The notes under the pieces: generated by a model | Database searches by the model: none | Seen by the model: only the letters and a program-made list of their open reading frames with translations | Told to the model about the DNA's origin: nothing | Shown here: one piece after another, positions 53,746-64,000 of the stretch | How the letters are laid out: each line of letters opens with the position of its first letter | How positions within the stretch are numbered: position 1 is the first letter of the stretch | Translations under genes and position numbers: made by a program | Assembly: GCF_002929225.1 (NCBI RefSeq) | Contig: NZ_PISM01000004.1 | Span: 496,001-560,000 of the forward strand | Direction: 5' to 3' | DNA length: 64,000 bases | Source of the DNA: Stutzerimonas kunmingensis | GTDB taxonomy: Bacteria > Pseudomonadota > Gammaproteobacteria > Pseudomonadales > Pseudomonadaceae

Positions 53746-54554
53746 AGCAGCGCATCATCACCGCCGCCATCCTTCTGCCCGTCGCGATCATTGGGTTCTT
53801 TCTCCTTCATGGGCTCGCTTTCGCCATCTTCATTGGGCTGGTCGTTGCGCTAGGTGCCTGGGAATGGGCCCGGTTGGCTGGATTCGCGGGCCAGCCGGTG
53901 AGAATCGCTTATGCGGCGCTGGTCGTGGTGCTGCTTGCCGTGCTGTATCAACTTCCGGCACTGGCCCCCTGGCTGTTGGCGCTCGCCGTGCTCTGGTGGC
54001 TGGCAGCAACCTATCTGGTGTTGACCTATCCGCAGAGCAGTCGTCTCTGGGGTGGCTCCGCTGGCAGTCTGGTGATCGGTCTGGCGATTCTGCTTCCGTC
54101 GTGGCAGGCGCTGGTCGTGCTCAAGCAATGGCCATTGGGTAACTGGTTGATCCTTGCCGTGATGATTCTGGTCTGGGCTGCGGATATCGGGGCGTATTTC
54201 TCCGGCAAGACGTTCGGCAAGCGCAAGCTTGCACCGCAGGTCAGTCCTGGCAAGAGCTGGGAGGGGCTGATAGGTGGCCTGTTGACCAGTCTGCTGATCA
54301 CGCTGGCGGTCGGCATTTACCGCGGCTGGTCGGTGCGAGAGCTGGTGCTAGCGCTGCTGGGTGCAGCGGTGGTGGTGTTGATCTCGGTGATCGGTGACCT
54401 CACCGAGAGCATGTTCAAGCGTAGCTCGGGCATCAAGGACAGCAGTCAGCTGCTGCCCGGGCATGGCGGTGTAATGGATCGCATAGACAGTCTTACCGCG
54501 GCCATTCCGATCTTTGCGGTGCTTCTTTGGCTTGCTGGCTGGGGCGTGCTGTGA
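53739..54554 (+). CDS. cdsA: Phosphatidate cytidylyltransferase
   Basis: This 271-aa inner-membrane enzyme makes CDP-diacylglycerol for all phospholipids. About eight hydrophobic helices precede the CDP-transferase signature [20 protein letters not shown] (near 230-249) and DRIDS. The start overlaps the uppS stop. The end overlaps dxr by GTGA. Confidence 0.96.
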   Translation: MLKQRIITAAILLPVAIIGFFLLHGLAFAIFIGLVVALGAWEWARLAGFAGQPVRIAYAALVVVLLAVLYQLPALAPWLLALAVLWWLAATYLVLTYPQSSRLWGGSAGSLVIGLAILLPSWQALVVLKQWPLGNWLILAVMILVWAADIGAYFSGKTFGKRKLAPQVSPGKSWEGLIGGLLTSLLITLAVGIYRGWSVRELVLALLGAAVVVLISVIGDLTESMFKRSSGIKDSSQLLPGHGGVMDRIDSLTAAIPIFAVLLWLAGWGVL

Positions 54555-55741
54555 CACGACCTCTACAGATAACCGTGCTGGGGGCGACCGGTTCGATCGG
54601 ACTTAGCACATTGGATGTCATCGCTCGTCATCCCGATCGCTATAGCGTATTTGCGCTGACCGGCTTCAGCCGGCTCGCCGACCTGCGTTCGCTCTGCCTC
54701 AAGCATCGTCCGAGCTATGCAGTGGTCGGTGATGAAGCGCAAGCCGGCGTGCTGCAGGGGCAGTTGCAGTCCGATGGCGTTGCCACCCGAGTGCTGAGCG
54801 GCGAGGGCGGTCTGAGCGAGGTGGCGGGCCATCCCAAGGTCGATGTCGTGATGGCTGCAATCGTCGGTGCCGCTGGGCTGAAGCCGACTCTCGCCGCCGT
54901 GCGGGCAGGCAAGCGAGTGTTGCTGGCGAACAAGGAAGCGCTGGTAATGTCCGGCGCGTTGTTCATGCAGGCACTGCACGATAGCGATGCGGTGTTGCTG
55001 CCGATCGATAGCGAACACAACGCGATTTTTCAATGCTTGCCATCCAATTATGCCCGTGGGCTTGGTGCTGTCGGTGTGCGGCGGATATTGCTCACCGCTT
55101 CTGGCGGGCCGTTTCGAGATATTGCGCCGCAGCTTCTGGCGGATGTGTCGCCGGAGCAGGCCTGCGCTCATCCCAACTGGTCGATGGGGCGCAAGATTTC
55201 CGTGGATTCGGCCAGCATGATGAACAAGGGGCTTGAGCTGATCGAGGCCTGTTGGTTGTTCAACGCGCGACCAGATCAGGTCGAGGTGGTGATTCACCCG
55301 CAAAGCGTTATCCACTCTATGGTGGACTACGTGGATGGTTCGGTGCTCGCGCAACTCGGCAATCCCGACATGCGTACGCCGATTGCGCATGCGCTGGCAT
55401 GGCCGGAGCGAATCGATTCCGGTGTGTCGGCGCTGGATCTGTTGCAGGTTGGGCGACTGGATTTCCAGGCGCCGGACAACCTGCGCTTCCCTTGTCTGCG
55501 GCTTGCTCGCCTGGCCGCGGAGACCGGTGGCACGGCGCCGGCGATGCTCAATGCCGCGAACGAAGTGGCGGTTGACGCCTTTCTCAATCGACGCATCCGC
55601 TTCACCGAGATCGCGAGTATCATCGACGACGTGTTGAATCGAGAGGCATCGGTTCCGACTGTCTGCCTTGAAGATGTACTGGCAGCTGACAACCAGGCTC
55701 GTGAAACTGCCGACCACTGGTTGAGCTGCCGCGGGCGATAG
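54551..55741 (+). CDS. dxr: 1-Deoxy-D-xylulose 5-phosphate reductoisomerase
   Basis: This 396-aa NADPH enzyme makes 2-C-methylerythritol 4-phosphate, the first committed MEP-pathway step. The NADPH motif is LGATGSIG (10-17), the metal/substrate region [13 protein letters not shown] near residue 146, and the later [19 protein letters not shown]. The GTG start at 54551 is coupled to the cdsA stop. It feeds the isoprenoid used by UppS. Confidence 0.96.
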   Translation: MTRPLQITVLGATGSIGLSTLDVIARHPDRYSVFALTGFSRLADLRSLCLKHRPSYAVVGDEAQAGVLQGQLQSDGVATRVLSGEGGLSEVAGHPKVDVVMAAIVGAAGLKPTLAAVRAGKRVLLANKEALVMSGALFMQALHDSDAVLLPIDSEHNAIFQCLPSNYARGLGAVGVRRILLTASGGPFRDIAPQLLADVSPEQACAHPNWSMGRKISVDSASMMNKGLELIEACWLFNARPDQVEVVIHPQSVIHSMVDYVDGSVLAQLGNPDMRTPIAHALAWPERIDSGVSALDLLQVGRLDFQAPDNLRFPCLRLARLAAETGGTAPAMLNAANEVAVDAFLNRRIRFTEIASIIDDVLNREASVPTVCLEDVLAADNQARETADHWLSCRGR

Positions 55742-55800
55742 GGTCTGCCGGCCTCGCGGCTTGCAGCGAAACGTCAACAGACCCACTCCCGGAGGAAAAT

Positions 55801-57153
55801 ATGGGCGCGCTCTACATGATCATCGGCACCCTCGTTGCGCTCGGGGTGTTGGTGACCTTTCACGAATTCGGTCATTTCTGGGTTGCCCGTCGCTGTGGCG
55901 TGAAGGTGCTGCGATTCTCCGTTGGCTTCGGTAGTCCGCTGCTTCGCTGGCATGACCGGCAGGGCACCGAGTTCGTCATCGCTGCGATACCGCTTGGCGG
56001 TTACGTCAAGATGCTCGACGAACGTGAGGGCGACGTGCCTCCCGCTTTGCTCGACAGTGCATTCAATCGCAAGAGCGTCCGCCAGCGCTTCGCTATCGTA
56101 TCCGCCGGGCCGTTGGCCAATTTCCTGTTAGCTATGGTGTTCTTCTGGCTGCTGGCGATGCTTGGCAGCGAACAGGTGCGGCCTGTTGTCGGTGCTGTCG
56201 TGCCAGGCAGTCTCGCTGCTCAGGCGGGGATGGCGGTCGATCAGGAGATCGTTGCGGTCAATGGCAAGCCAGTCAGTGGCTGGTCCGAGGTCAATCTACA
56301 GTTGGTACGGCGCCTGGGCGAGAGCGGTCAGCTCGATATGACGGTGCGAGAGCTTGGCGGTTCTGGCGAGCAGCACTTGCAGATCCCGTTGCAGAATTGG
56401 CTGAAAGGCGTGGAGGAGCCGGACCCGATCACCTCGCTCGGAATCAGACCCTGGCGCCCTCAGATTGCCCCAGTGGTCGCTCAGTTGGACCCTGAAGGCC
56501 CGGCGCAGGCCGCAGGTATTCGTCTCGGCGACCGCCTGTTGAGTATGGATCAGCAGCCACTGGACGATTGGCAGCAGGTGATCGACGCAGTCAAGGTACT
56601 GCCCGGTGAGCCGGTATCCCTGCAGGTGGAGCGCGCCGGTGAGCGACTCGATGTGTCGTTGACGCTGGCCGCGCGTGGCGAAGGCGATGCGCGCCGCGGT
56701 TATCTGGGGGCGGGTGTCGAAGGTGGTGAATGGCCAGCGGAAATGCTGCGCGAAGTCAGCTTCGGTCCTCTTGAAGCGGTGGTCGAAGGCGTAAGACGCA
56801 CCTGGACCATGAGCCTGCTGACCCTCGATTCGCTGAAGAAAATGCTCTTCGGGGAGCTCTCGGTAAAAAACTTGAGCGGTCCGATAACCATTGCTAAAGT
56901 GGCGGGCGCTTCTGCCCAGTCGGGACTGGGGGATTTCCTCAATTTCCTCGCCTATCTGAGCATTAGTCTGGGGGTTCTCAATCTATTGCCTATCCCGGTG
57001 CTCGATGGCGGCCATCTGCTCTTCTATCTCGTCGAGTGGGTCCGCGGACGTCCTCTGTCGGAGCGGGTACAGGGATGGGGAGTACAGATCGGCATCAGCC
57101 TGGTGGTTGGGGTGATGCTGCTTGCACTGGTCAATGACCTTGGCCGTCTGTAA
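55801..57153 (+). CDS. rseP: RIP-type zinc metalloprotease RseP
   Basis: This 450-aa inner-membrane site-2 protease cleaves anti-sigma factor RseA/MucA after the first cut, activating envelope stress sigma factor. HEFGH (21-25) in the first helix binds zinc, the late LPIPVLDGGH motif (near 397-406) adds the Asp ligand, and two PDZ domains lie between. GGAGG is placed 6 bases before the ATG. bamA follows after 69 bp. Confidence 0.97.
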   Translation: MGALYMIIGTLVALGVLVTFHEFGHFWVARRCGVKVLRFSVGFGSPLLRWHDRQGTEFVIAAIPLGGYVKMLDEREGDVPPALLDSAFNRKSVRQRFAIVSAGPLANFLLAMVFFWLLAMLGSEQVRPVVGAVVPGSLAAQAGMAVDQEIVAVNGKPVSGWSEVNLQLVRRLGESGQLDMTVRELGGSGEQHLQIPLQNWLKGVEEPDPITSLGIRPWRPQIAPVVAQLDPEGPAQAAGIRLGDRLLSMDQQPLDDWQQVIDAVKVLPGEPVSLQVERAGERLDVSLTLAARGEGDARRGYLGAGVEGGEWPAEMLREVSFGPLEAVVEGVRRTWTMSLLTLDSLKKMLFGELSVKNLSGPITIAKVAGASAQSGLGDFLNFLAYLSISLGVLNLLPIPVLDGGHLLFYLVEWVRGRPLSERVQGWGVQIGISLVVGVMLLALVNDLGRL

Positions 57154-57222
57154 TGCCGAATCCGTAGTGTCGCCATGCCGAATCGCCGGTTCATTTATCA
57201 GGTTTGAATAAGAAAGGACTTC

Positions 57223-59574
57223 ATGAAACGTCTGCTGCTACCTGCGGTTATCTCCGCATTGATGATCGCCGAAGTTCACGCTGAGTCCTTCACTATTTCC
57301 GATATCCGGGTCAATGGCCTGCAGCGGGTTTCCGCCGGCAGCGTATTCGGCGCTCTGCCTTTGAACGTGGGTGAGCCCGCCGATGACAATCGCCTCGTCG
57401 ATGCCACTCGTGCGCTCTTCCGAACCGGTTTCTTTCAGGATATTCAGCTGGGGCGGGATGGCGATGTGCTGGTCATCAGCGTAGTCGAGCGACCATCTAT
57501 TTCCGGCATCGAGATCGAAGGCAACAAGGCGATCAAGACCGAAGATCTGCTGTCAGGTTTGCAGCAGTCCGGTCTGGCCGAAGGGGAAATCTTTCAGCAG
57601 GCCACGCTCGAGGGTGTACGTAATGAACTGCAGCGCCAGTACGTTGCCCAGGGGCGCTATTCGGCGACCATCGAAACCGAGGTCATTTCGCAGCCGCGTA
57701 ATCGGGTGGCGTTGAAGATCAAGATCAACGAAGGCTCGGTGGCGGCGATCAAGCACGTCAATATCGTGGGCAATTCTGTCTTCGCGGACGAAGATCTGGT
57801 GGATCTGTTCGAGCTGAAGACCACGAACTGGCTGTCGTTCTTCCGCAACGACGACAAGTACGCGCGTGAAAAGCTCTCCGGTGACCTGGAACGCCTGCGC
57901 TCGTATTACCTGGATCGCGGTTACATCAACATGGATATCACCTCGACCCAGGTATCCATCACGCCAGACAAGAAGCACGTCTATGTCACCGTGAACATCG
58001 ACGAAGGCGAGCGCTATACCGTGCGCGACGTCAAGCTGAGCGGTGATCTCAAGGTTCCGCAGGAAGAGATCGAGGCGCTGTTGCTGGCAAAAGAAGGTCA
58101 GGTGTTCTCGCGCAAGGTGATGACTACGACCTCCGAGCTGATTACACGGCGCTTGGGTAACGAAGGCTATACCTTTGCCAACGTCAACGGTGTTCCTGAA
58201 GCTCACGACGAAGACAATACGGTGTCGATCACGTTCGTCGTCGATCCGGGTAAGCGTGCGTACGTCAATCGCGTCAATTTCCGCGGGAATACCAAGACCG
58301 AAGATGAAGTGCTGCGTCGCGAGATGCGCCAGATGGAAGGTGGTTGGGCGTCGACCTATTTGATCGACCAATCCAAGACTCGTCTCGAGCGCCTGGGCTT
58401 CTTCAAGGAAGTGAACGTAGAAACGCCGCAGGTTCCAGGTACGGATGATCAGATCGACGTCAACTACAGCGTCGAGGAGCAACCGTCCGGTTCGATCATG
58501 GCCAGCATCGGTTTTGCGCAGAACGCAGGCCTGATTCTGGGTGGCTCCATCAGCCAGAACAACTTCCTCGGTACCGGTAACCGGGTCTCCCTGGGCTTGA
58601 CTCGCAGCGAATACCAGACGCGTTACAACTTCGGTTTCGTCGACCCCTACTGGACCGAAGACGGTGTCAGCCTGGGGTATAACGCCTTCTATCGCACCAC
58701 CGATTACGACGAGCTCGATTACGACGTTTCCAGTTATTCGGTGGATAGCCTTGGTGGCGGCATCAACATCGGCTACCCGATCAGCGAGACGTCTCGACTG
58801 TCATTCGGCCTGACTGTGCAGCAGGATGATCTTGATACTGGCCGTTATACCGTGGACGAGATCTTCGACTTCATGGAGGAGGAGGGCGACAGCTTCCTCA
58901 ACTTCAAGGCATCTGCAGGTTGGTCCGAGTCGACCCTCAATCGCGGCGTGCTCGCCACTCGCGGCCATTCGCAGAGCCTGGTATTCGAAAGTACTATTCC
59001 GGGTAGCGACCTGTCTTTCTACAAACTCGACTACAACGGCCAGCTGTTCGTACCGATGAGCAAGGATTACACCCTGCGCATGCATACGCGCCTGGGTTAC
59101 GGGGACGCCTATGGCTCGACCTCGAGCCTGCCGTTCTACGAGCATTACTATGCCGGCGGCTTCAATTCGGTACGCGGCTTCGAGGATAGCAGCCTCGGCC
59201 CTCGTAGCACGCCGAGTGACGGGTCGCGCCCAGGCACCATCGCCGACCCGGATCAGGATCCTCTGCCGTTCGGTGGTAACGTACTCATCCAGGGGGGCTT
59301 GGAAGTGCTGTTCCCCATGCCGTTCGTCAAGGATCAGCGCTCGCTGCGTACCTCGGTGTTCTGGGACGTAGGTAATGTGTACAACACCAATTGCCCAACA
59401 GAGTCGAGTAATTGCAGCGATATCGACTTCGGCGATATGGCCAGCTCGGTGGGTGTCGGTCTGACCTGGATTACCGCAATGGGCCCGCTGAGCTTCAGTC
59501 TGGCTATGCCGGTGGTCAAGCCGGACGAGGCCGATACTCAGGTATTCCAGTTCTCGCTGGGACAAACGTTCTAA
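57223..59574 (+). CDS. bamA: Outer-membrane assembly factor BamA
   Basis: This 783-aa protein folds beta-barrel proteins into the outer membrane. Signal peptide MKRLLLPAVISALMIAEVHA is followed by five POTRA domains to about residue 420 and a 16-strand barrel. The loop 6 motif appears as GGFNSVRGFEDS near residue 645, and the C-terminus is Phe (SLGQTF). It lies between rseP and ompH as in other gammaproteobacteria. Confidence 0.98.
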   Translation: MKRLLLPAVISALMIAEVHAESFTISDIRVNGLQRVSAGSVFGALPLNVGEPADDNRLVDATRALFRTGFFQDIQLGRDGDVLVISVVERPSISGIEIEGNKAIKTEDLLSGLQQSGLAEGEIFQQATLEGVRNELQRQYVAQGRYSATIETEVISQPRNRVALKIKINEGSVAAIKHVNIVGNSVFADEDLVDLFELKTTNWLSFFRNDDKYAREKLSGDLERLRSYYLDRGYINMDITSTQVSITPDKKHVYVTVNIDEGERYTVRDVKLSGDLKVPQEEIEALLLAKEGQVFSRKVMTTTSELITRRLGNEGYTFANVNGVPEAHDEDNTVSITFVVDPGKRAYVNRVNFRGNTKTEDEVLRREMRQMEGGWASTYLIDQSKTRLERLGFFKEVNVETPQVPGTDDQIDVNYSVEEQPSGSIMASIGFAQNAGLILGGSISQNNFLGTGNRVSLGLTRSEYQTRYNFGFVDPYWTEDGVSLGYNAFYRTTDYDELDYDVSSYSVDSLGGGINIGYPISETSRLSFGLTVQQDDLDTGRYTVDEIFDFMEEEGDSFLNFKASAGWSESTLNRGVLATRGHSQSLVFESTIPGSDLSFYKLDYNGQLFVPMSKDYTLRMHTRLGYGDAYGSTSSLPFYEHYYAGGFNSVRGFEDSSLGPRSTPSDGSRPGTIADPDQDPLPFGGNVLIQGGLEVLFPMPFVKDQRSLRTSVFWDVGNVYNTNCPTESSNCSDIDFGDMASSVGVGLTWITAMGPLSFSLAMPVVKPDEADTQVFQFSLGQTF

Positions 59575-59622
59575 CATTGCGGCGTGATGCCTCAGTGCTT
59601 TCTTTCAGGAGTGGTGTTTACC

Positions 59623-60126
59623 GTGCGTAAGTTGACTCAACTGTTTCTCGTCGTTGCCGCGCTGGTAGCGACCCCAGCATTTGCCGAAATGAAGATCGCC
59701 GTCATGAACTATCAGATGGCGCTGCTTGAGTCAGATGCAGCCAAACGTTACGCGGTCGACGCGGAGAAGAAGTTCGGCCCCCAACTGAGCAAGCTGAAAA
59801 CACTCGAAAGCGACGCCAAGCGTATTCAGGATCGCCTGGTCAAGGACGGCGACAAGATGCAGCAGGCCGAGCGTGAACGTCTGGAACTCGAATTCAAGCA
59901 AAAGGCCCGTGACTTCCAGTTCCAGTCCAAGGAATTGAACGAGGCAAAGGCTGTGGCGGATCGGGACATGCTCAAGCAGCTCAAGCCGAAGCTTGATCAG
60001 GCTGTCGAAGAAGTCATCAAGAAGGGCAACTACGACCTGGTGTTCGAGCGTGGTGCCGTGGTGGATGTCAAACCGCAGTTCGATATCACCCGCCAAGTCA
60101 TCGAGCGCATGAATCAGCTGCGCTGA
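59623..60126 (+). CDS. skp: Periplasmic chaperone Skp/OmpH
   Basis: This 167-aa chaperone holds unfolded outer-membrane proteins in the periplasm. The GTG start at 59623 gives signal peptide [21 protein letters not shown] cut before EMKIAVM. The mature protein is mostly Lys/Glu-rich coiled helix, as expected for the Skp tentacles. CAGGAG lies 12 bases upstream of the GTG; ATG 59584 would add an unneeded leader. Confidence 0.93.
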   Translation: MRKLTQLFLVVAALVATPAFAEMKIAVMNYQMALLESDAAKRYAVDAEKKFGPQLSKLKTLESDAKRIQDRLVKDGDKMQQAERERLELEFKQKARDFQFQSKELNEAKAVADRDMLKQLKPKLDQAVEEVIKKGNYDLVFERGAVVDVKPQFDITRQVIERMNQLR

Positions 60127-60127
60127 T

Positions 60128-61186
60128 ATGGCAGGCGCAGTCTATACACTCGGCCAGCTGGCCGAGGAACTGGGTGGCACCCTGCGCGGCGATGCTGACC
60201 AGACTATTAGCGGGCTCGCTACCCTGCAGGAGGCGGGCCCGGCGCATTTGAGCTTCCTTGCCAATGCTCAGTATCGCAAGTACCTGTCGACCACCCAGGC
60301 CGCCGCGGTGTTGTTGGCTCCCGCTGATGCTGAAGGCTACGAAGGCGCGGCAATTGTCGTTAGCGACCCCTATCTGGCTTATGCGCGCGCGTCGCACCTG
60401 TTCGAGACTCGACCGGTAGCGAATAGCGGCATTCACCCGACGGCGGTGGTCGCTGCCGATGCTTATGTAGATTCGTCGGCCAGCATTGGTCCCTATGTGG
60501 TGATCGAGTCCGGCGCAACCATCGACGCGGATGTGGTGATCGGTGCGCAGTCATTCGTCGGCGCCCGTAGCCGAATCGGCGCTGGCGGGCGACTCGCACC
60601 GCGAGTCACGCTTTATCACGACGTGCAGATCGGTAAGCGCGTGGTGATCCAGTCCGGTGCCGTGATCGGTGGTGAGGGGTTCGGCTTCGCCAAGGAAAAA
60701 GGTGCCTGGCAGAAGATCGCTCAAATCGGCGGTGTGCGTATCGGGGATGATGTGGAAATTGGCTCGAATACCACCATCGACCGCGGCGCCCTTTCCGATA
60801 CGCTGATTGGCAACGGCGTGAAGCTAGATAATCAGATCATGATCGCGCACAACGTGCAGATCGGTGACAACACGGCGATGGCTGGCTGTGCCGGCATCTC
60901 CGGTAGCACCAAGATCGGACGCAATTGCATGATCGCCGGTGGCGTCGGCATGGTTGGGCACATCGAAGTGTGCGACAACGTGTTCGTGACGGGTATGACG
61001 ATGGTCACGCGCTCGATCACGGAACCCGGAAGCTACTCCTCGGGCACGGCGATGCAGAATGCTGCCGATTGGAGAAAGAGTGCGGCGCGTATTCGTCAGT
61101 TGGATGACATGGCTCGCCGGCTGCAACAGCTGGAGAAAAGCCTGGCTACCGTGACTCAGGGTCAGAATCCGGCTTCTGATGCCTGA
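60128..61186 (+). CDS. lpxD: UDP-3-O-(3-hydroxyacyl)glucosamine N-acyltransferase LpxD
   Basis: This 352-aa lipid A enzyme adds the N-linked 3-hydroxyacyl chain. After a uridine-binding N-terminal domain (about 1-100), hexapeptide repeats of a left-handed beta-helix follow, with [20 protein letters not shown] and the catalytic His region [11 protein letters not shown]. One base separates it from skp. It precedes fabZ-lpxA-lpxB. Confidence 0.97.
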   Translation: MAGAVYTLGQLAEELGGTLRGDADQTISGLATLQEAGPAHLSFLANAQYRKYLSTTQAAAVLLAPADAEGYEGAAIVVSDPYLAYARASHLFETRPVANSGIHPTAVVAADAYVDSSASIGPYVVIESGATIDADVVIGAQSFVGARSRIGAGGRLAPRVTLYHDVQIGKRVVIQSGAVIGGEGFGFAKEKGAWQKIAQIGGVRIGDDVEIGSNTTIDRGALSDTLIGNGVKLDNQIMIAHNVQIGDNTAMAGCAGISGSTKIGRNCMIAGGVGMVGHIEVCDNVFVTGMTMVTRSITEPGSYSSGTAMQNAADWRKSAARIRQLDDMARRLQQLEKSLATVTQGQNPASDA

Positions 61187-61289
61187 GCTTACCGTCTGAT
61201 CCGGTTTTTTTCGGGGTTAATGCCTGTCAGTGCTCGCGCGGGCTTTCAGCGCAGGCGGCCCTATACTTTTTTACAGGCTCTTTCCTGAC

Positions 61290-61730
61290 ATGATGGATAT
61301 CAACGAGATTCGTGAATATTTGCCTCACCGCTACCCGTTCCTGCTGGTGGACCGTGTGACGGAGATGGACGTCGAGGCCAAGCGCGTTCGTGCCTACAAG
61401 AACGTGACCATCAACGAACCGTTCTTCAATGGGCATTTTCCGCAGCATCCGATCATGCCAGGCGTGCTGATCATTGAAGCCATGGCGCAGGCGGCCGGTC
61501 TGCTTGGTTTCAAGATGATGGGCGTCAAGCCAGCCGATGGCACGCTTTACTATTTCGTCGGCTCTGACAAGCTGCGCTTCCGTCAGCCGGTGGTTCCGGG
61601 CGATCAGCTGGTCCTGGAAGCTTCCTTCATCAGCGGCAAACGCGGCATCTGGAAGTTCGATTGTCGTGCTAGCGTCGAGGGCAAGCCGGTCTGCTCGGCA
61701 GAAATCATCTGCGCGGAACAGAAGATATGA
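61290..61730 (+). CDS. fabZ: 3-Hydroxyacyl-ACP dehydratase FabZ
   Basis: This 146-aa hot-dog fold enzyme dehydrates 3-hydroxyacyl-ACP in fatty acid synthesis. The active-site His49 and Glu63 lie in [20 protein letters not shown]. It starts [20 protein letters not shown] like other pseudomonad FabZ; the frame from 61230 is longer than the family. It overlaps lpxA by 4 bases. It competes with the lipid A route for the same substrate. Confidence 0.97.
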   Translation: MMDINEIREYLPHRYPFLLVDRVTEMDVEAKRVRAYKNVTINEPFFNGHFPQHPIMPGVLIIEAMAQAAGLLGFKMMGVKPADGTLYYFVGSDKLRFRQPVVPGDQLVLEASFISGKRGIWKFDCRASVEGKPVCSAEIICAEQKI

Positions 61731-62503
61731 GTTTGATCGACCCGCGCGCCATCATCGACCCTGCGGCTCGCTTGGCGGATGACGTCCAGGTCGGCCCATG
61801 GTCGATCATTGGTCCGGACGTCGAAATTGGCGAGGGTACGGTGATCGCGTCGCATGTGGTCATCAAAGGGCCGACCCGTATCGGTCGGCACAATCGCATC
61901 TATCAGTTCTCCTCGGTCGGCGAAGATACGCCGGATCTGAAGTACAAGGGTGAGCCGACGCGCCTGGTGATTGGCGATCACAACGTGATTCGCGAGGGTG
62001 TCACCATCCATCGCGGCACCGTGCAGGATCGCTCCGAAACCACCCTCGGTGATCACAACCTGATCATGGCTTATGCTCACATCGGCCACGACAGCGTGAT
62101 CGCCAATCATTGTATTCTGGTCAACAACACCGCGCTGGCCGGTCACGTCCATGTGGGCGACTGGGCCATTCTCTCCGGTTACACCCTGGTACATCAGTTC
62201 TGCCATATCGGCGCCCATAGTTTTTCCGGCATGGGCACGGCGATCGGCAAGGATGTACCGGCATTTGTCACCGTGTTCGGCAATCCGGCGGAGGCGCGCA
62301 GCATGAACTTCGAGGGCATGCGTCGTCGTGGCTTCAGCGCCGAAGCCGTTCACGCCCTGCGCAACGCTTACAAGGTCGTCTACCGCAAGGGGTTGACCGT
62401 GGAGGCCGCACTCACCGAGCTGGCCGAAAGTGCAGCGGCATTCCCCGAGGTTGCGATCTTCCGCGACTCGATTCAGGCTTCAACTCGTGGGATCACTCGC
62501 TGA
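61727..62503 (+). CDS. lpxA: UDP-N-acetylglucosamine acyltransferase LpxA
   Basis: This 258-aa trimeric beta-helix enzyme catalyses the first step of lipid A. Hexapeptide repeats run from residue 1 to about 190, with the catalytic His at 121 in [15 protein letters not shown]; the C-terminal helices follow. The ATG overlaps the fabZ stop. Confidence 0.97.
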   Translation: MSLIDPRAIIDPAARLADDVQVGPWSIIGPDVEIGEGTVIASHVVIKGPTRIGRHNRIYQFSSVGEDTPDLKYKGEPTRLVIGDHNVIREGVTIHRGTVQDRSETTLGDHNLIMAYAHIGHDSVIANHCILVNNTALAGHVHVGDWAILSGYTLVHQFCHIGAHSFSGMGTAIGKDVPAFVTVFGNPAEARSMNFEGMRRRGFSAEAVHALRNAYKVVYRKGLTVEAALTELAESAAAFPEVAIFRDSIQASTRGITR

Positions 62504-62504
62504 G

Positions 62505-63638
62505 ATGAACCGGCCGCTCAGGGTTGCCTTGGTAGCCGGGGAGTCCTCCGGTGACATCCTTGGTGCGGGCCTGATGCAGGCGCTGAAGGCTCAGCACGCG
62601 AATGTCGAATTCATCGGCGTCGGCGGCTCGCGCATGCAGGCCGAAGGGTTGCAGTCGTACTTTCCGCTCGAGCGTCTGGCAGTGATGGGCCTGGTCGAAG
62701 TGCTCGGTCGTTTGCCGGAGCTGCTGGCCCGCCGCAAACGCCTGGTGGACACGCTGATCCAGCAGCGGCCGGATGTATTCATCGGCATCGACGCGCCGGA
62801 CTTCAATCTCGGGCTTGAGCTCAAGCTGCGTCGGGCCGGAATCAAGACCGTGCACTACGTCAGTCCGTCGGTCTGGGCCTGGCGTCAGAAGCGGGTACTG
62901 AAGATCCGTGACGCCTGCGATCTGATGCTCACGCTGTTTCCGTTCGAGGCTAGGTTCTACGACGAGCACCAGGTACCGGTTCGCTTCGTCGGTCATCCCC
63001 TAGCTGATGCCATTCCGCTTTGCGCCGATCGTGCCGCGGCACGGCAAGCGCTCGGATTGCCAGCGGATGGCCTGGTCGTCGCGCTGATGCCCGGTAGCAG
63101 GGGCGGCGAAGTCGCTCGACTGGGGGATCTGTTCCTTTCCGCTGCCGAGCGGTTGCGCGCCATGCGTCCCGGGATTCGTTTTGTCATGCCTTGCGCCAGC
63201 CCCGAGCGGCGGCTGCAGCTTGAGCAGATGCTGGTTACGCGTGATTTGCCGCTGACCCTGCTCGATGGCCGGTCCCATGAGGCATTGGCCGCCTGCAACG
63301 CCGTGTTGATTGCTTCCGGTACGGCAACGCTTGAGGCGCTGTTGTTCAAACGCCCTATGGTGGTGGCCTACAGCGTAGCGCCAATGACTTACCGCATCCT
63401 CCGGCGGCTGGTGAAGAGCCCCTATGTTGCGCTTCCCAACCTGCTGGCCCAGCGTCTGCTGGTTCCCGAGTTGCTGCAGGACGCCGCTACCCCCGAAGCG
63501 CTTGCGCAGTCTCTGTCGCCACTGCTGGACGATGGTGACGTGCAGACCGAAGGCTTCGACAGTATTCATCGCACCCTGCGTTGCGATGCGTCGAGTCAGG
63601 CCGCCGATGCCGTGTTGCGCCTGGTTGGAGTTCGTTGA
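62505..63638 (+). CDS. lpxB: Lipid-A-disaccharide synthase LpxB
   Basis: This 377-aa GT19 glycosyltransferase joins UDP-diacyl-GlcN and lipid X to form the lipid A disaccharide. Motifs include [18 protein letters not shown] near residues 8-25, [30 protein letters not shown] and the C-terminal [17 protein letters not shown] 62505 is one base after the lpxA stop; the extension to 62430 overlaps lpxA. Confidence 0.97.
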   Translation: MNRPLRVALVAGESSGDILGAGLMQALKAQHANVEFIGVGGSRMQAEGLQSYFPLERLAVMGLVEVLGRLPELLARRKRLVDTLIQQRPDVFIGIDAPDFNLGLELKLRRAGIKTVHYVSPSVWAWRQKRVLKIRDACDLMLTLFPFEARFYDEHQVPVRFVGHPLADAIPLCADRAAARQALGLPADGLVVALMPGSRGGEVARLGDLFLSAAERLRAMRPGIRFVMPCASPERRLQLEQMLVTRDLPLTLLDGRSHEALAACNAVLIASGTATLEALLFKRPMVVAYSVAPMTYRILRRLVKSPYVALPNLLAQRLLVPELLQDAATPEALAQSLSPLLDDGDVQTEGFDSIHRTLRCDASSQAADAVLRLVGVR

Positions 63639-64000
63639 TGCAGTTCGGACTCGATTTCAATCTGGTCGAAGAGCTGGTTGCCGGCGTCGACGAGGTCGGG
63701 CGCGGGCCGCTGTGTGGTCCTGTAGTGACCGCCGCAGTGATCCTCGATCCGGCGCGTCCGATCGAAGGCCTCAACGACTCGAAAAAGCTGAGCGAAGCCC
63801 GTCGTGAAGCGTTGTTCGACGAGATCTGCGCAAAGGCGGTGGCGTGGTGCATTGCCCGAGCCGAGGTCGAAGAGATCGATCAGCTGAATATCCTTCACGC
63901 CACGATGCTCGCCATGCAGCGTGCGGTTGATGGACTGAGTGTCACGCCGCGGCTGGCACTCATCGATGGCAATCGGTGCCCTCAGCTGAACGTGCCCAGC
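63638..64000 (+). CDS. rnhB: Ribonuclease HII, N-terminal part (runs off the right edge)
   Basis: The first 121 codons of RNase HII are present. It removes RNA primers and misincorporated ribonucleotides from RNA-DNA hybrids. Metal-binding Asp18-Glu19 lie in [17 protein letters not shown], and a third carboxylate is in LALIDGN near residue 110. The start overlaps the lpxB TGA. The frame is open to the window end; the remainder of about 80-90 residues is outside. Confidence 0.95.
   Translation, partial: MQFGLDFNLVEELVAGVDEVGRGPLCGPVVTAAVILDPARPIEGLNDSKKLSEARREALFDEICAKAVAWCIARAEVEEIDQLNILHATMLAMQRAVDGLSVTPRLALIDGNRCPQLNVPS

Overview
The window is a high-GC gammaproteobacterial chromosome segment. 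Gene content and order point to the Pseudomonas/Stutzerimonas (P. stutzeri-like) lineage: recA-recX-LOG-MBL-phosphoketolase, mutS-fdxA, finR/fpr, and the long block map/rpsB-tsf-pyrH-frr-uppS-cdsA-dxr-rseP-bamA-ompH-lpxD-fabZ-lpxA-lpxB-rnhB all follow the pseudomonad backbone. The species is inferred from synteny and protein character only. I saw no rRNA, tRNA, CRISPR array, transposase or prophage gene.

Layout. (1) 1-10 kb: accessory short-chain amide/urea utilisation locus. A divergent permease-like fragment (1-238) is followed by a five-gene ABC importer (fmdD-fmdE-fmdF plus two ATPases), formamidase fmdA, zinc-ribbon fmdB, aliphatic amidase amiE and the Clp-like AAA+ protein amiB. The transporter and hydrolase groups are preceded by the same 17-bp partial palindrome, a candidate common operator. 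(2) 10-14 kb: a YihY membrane protein, a tightly overlapping glycosyltransferase/deacetylase-like/flippase-like operon, and a CsbD stress protein. Degenerate copies of a GTAGGGTGG-type short repeat occur only in regions 1-2. (3) 14-21 kb: fdxA and mutS (minus strand), an acyltransferase, cinA C-terminal-type deamidase, and LexA-boxed recA with recX. (4) 21-40 kb: LOG-family hydrolase, beta-CASP metallo-hydrolase, a divergent phosphoketolase with an ANR/FNR-type promoter, DTW-domain tRNA modification enzyme, EamA exporter, ErdR/CrbR-type regulator, FinR and fpr, YchJ, DinG with a LexA box, a serine hydrolase, pdxH, and several OmpA/SlyB-type lipoproteins. (5) 40-46 kb: six-gene Mrp Na+/H+ antiporter operon with an AB-fused first subunit. 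(6) 46-64 kb: glnD and map on the minus strand, then the plus-strand essential block for translation elongation, UMP synthesis, ribosome recycling, isoprenoid and undecaprenyl carrier synthesis, CDP-diacylglycerol, outer-membrane protein assembly and lipid A, ending inside rnhB.

How the genes work together. The amide locus would import formamide, acetamide, urea or similar compounds and hydrolyse them to ammonium. The phosphoketolase, ANR box and ErdR-type regulator suggest acetyl-phosphate/acetate-linked metabolism at low oxygen. recA and dinG share the SOS response. The last 15 kb supplies precursors and machinery for envelope growth.
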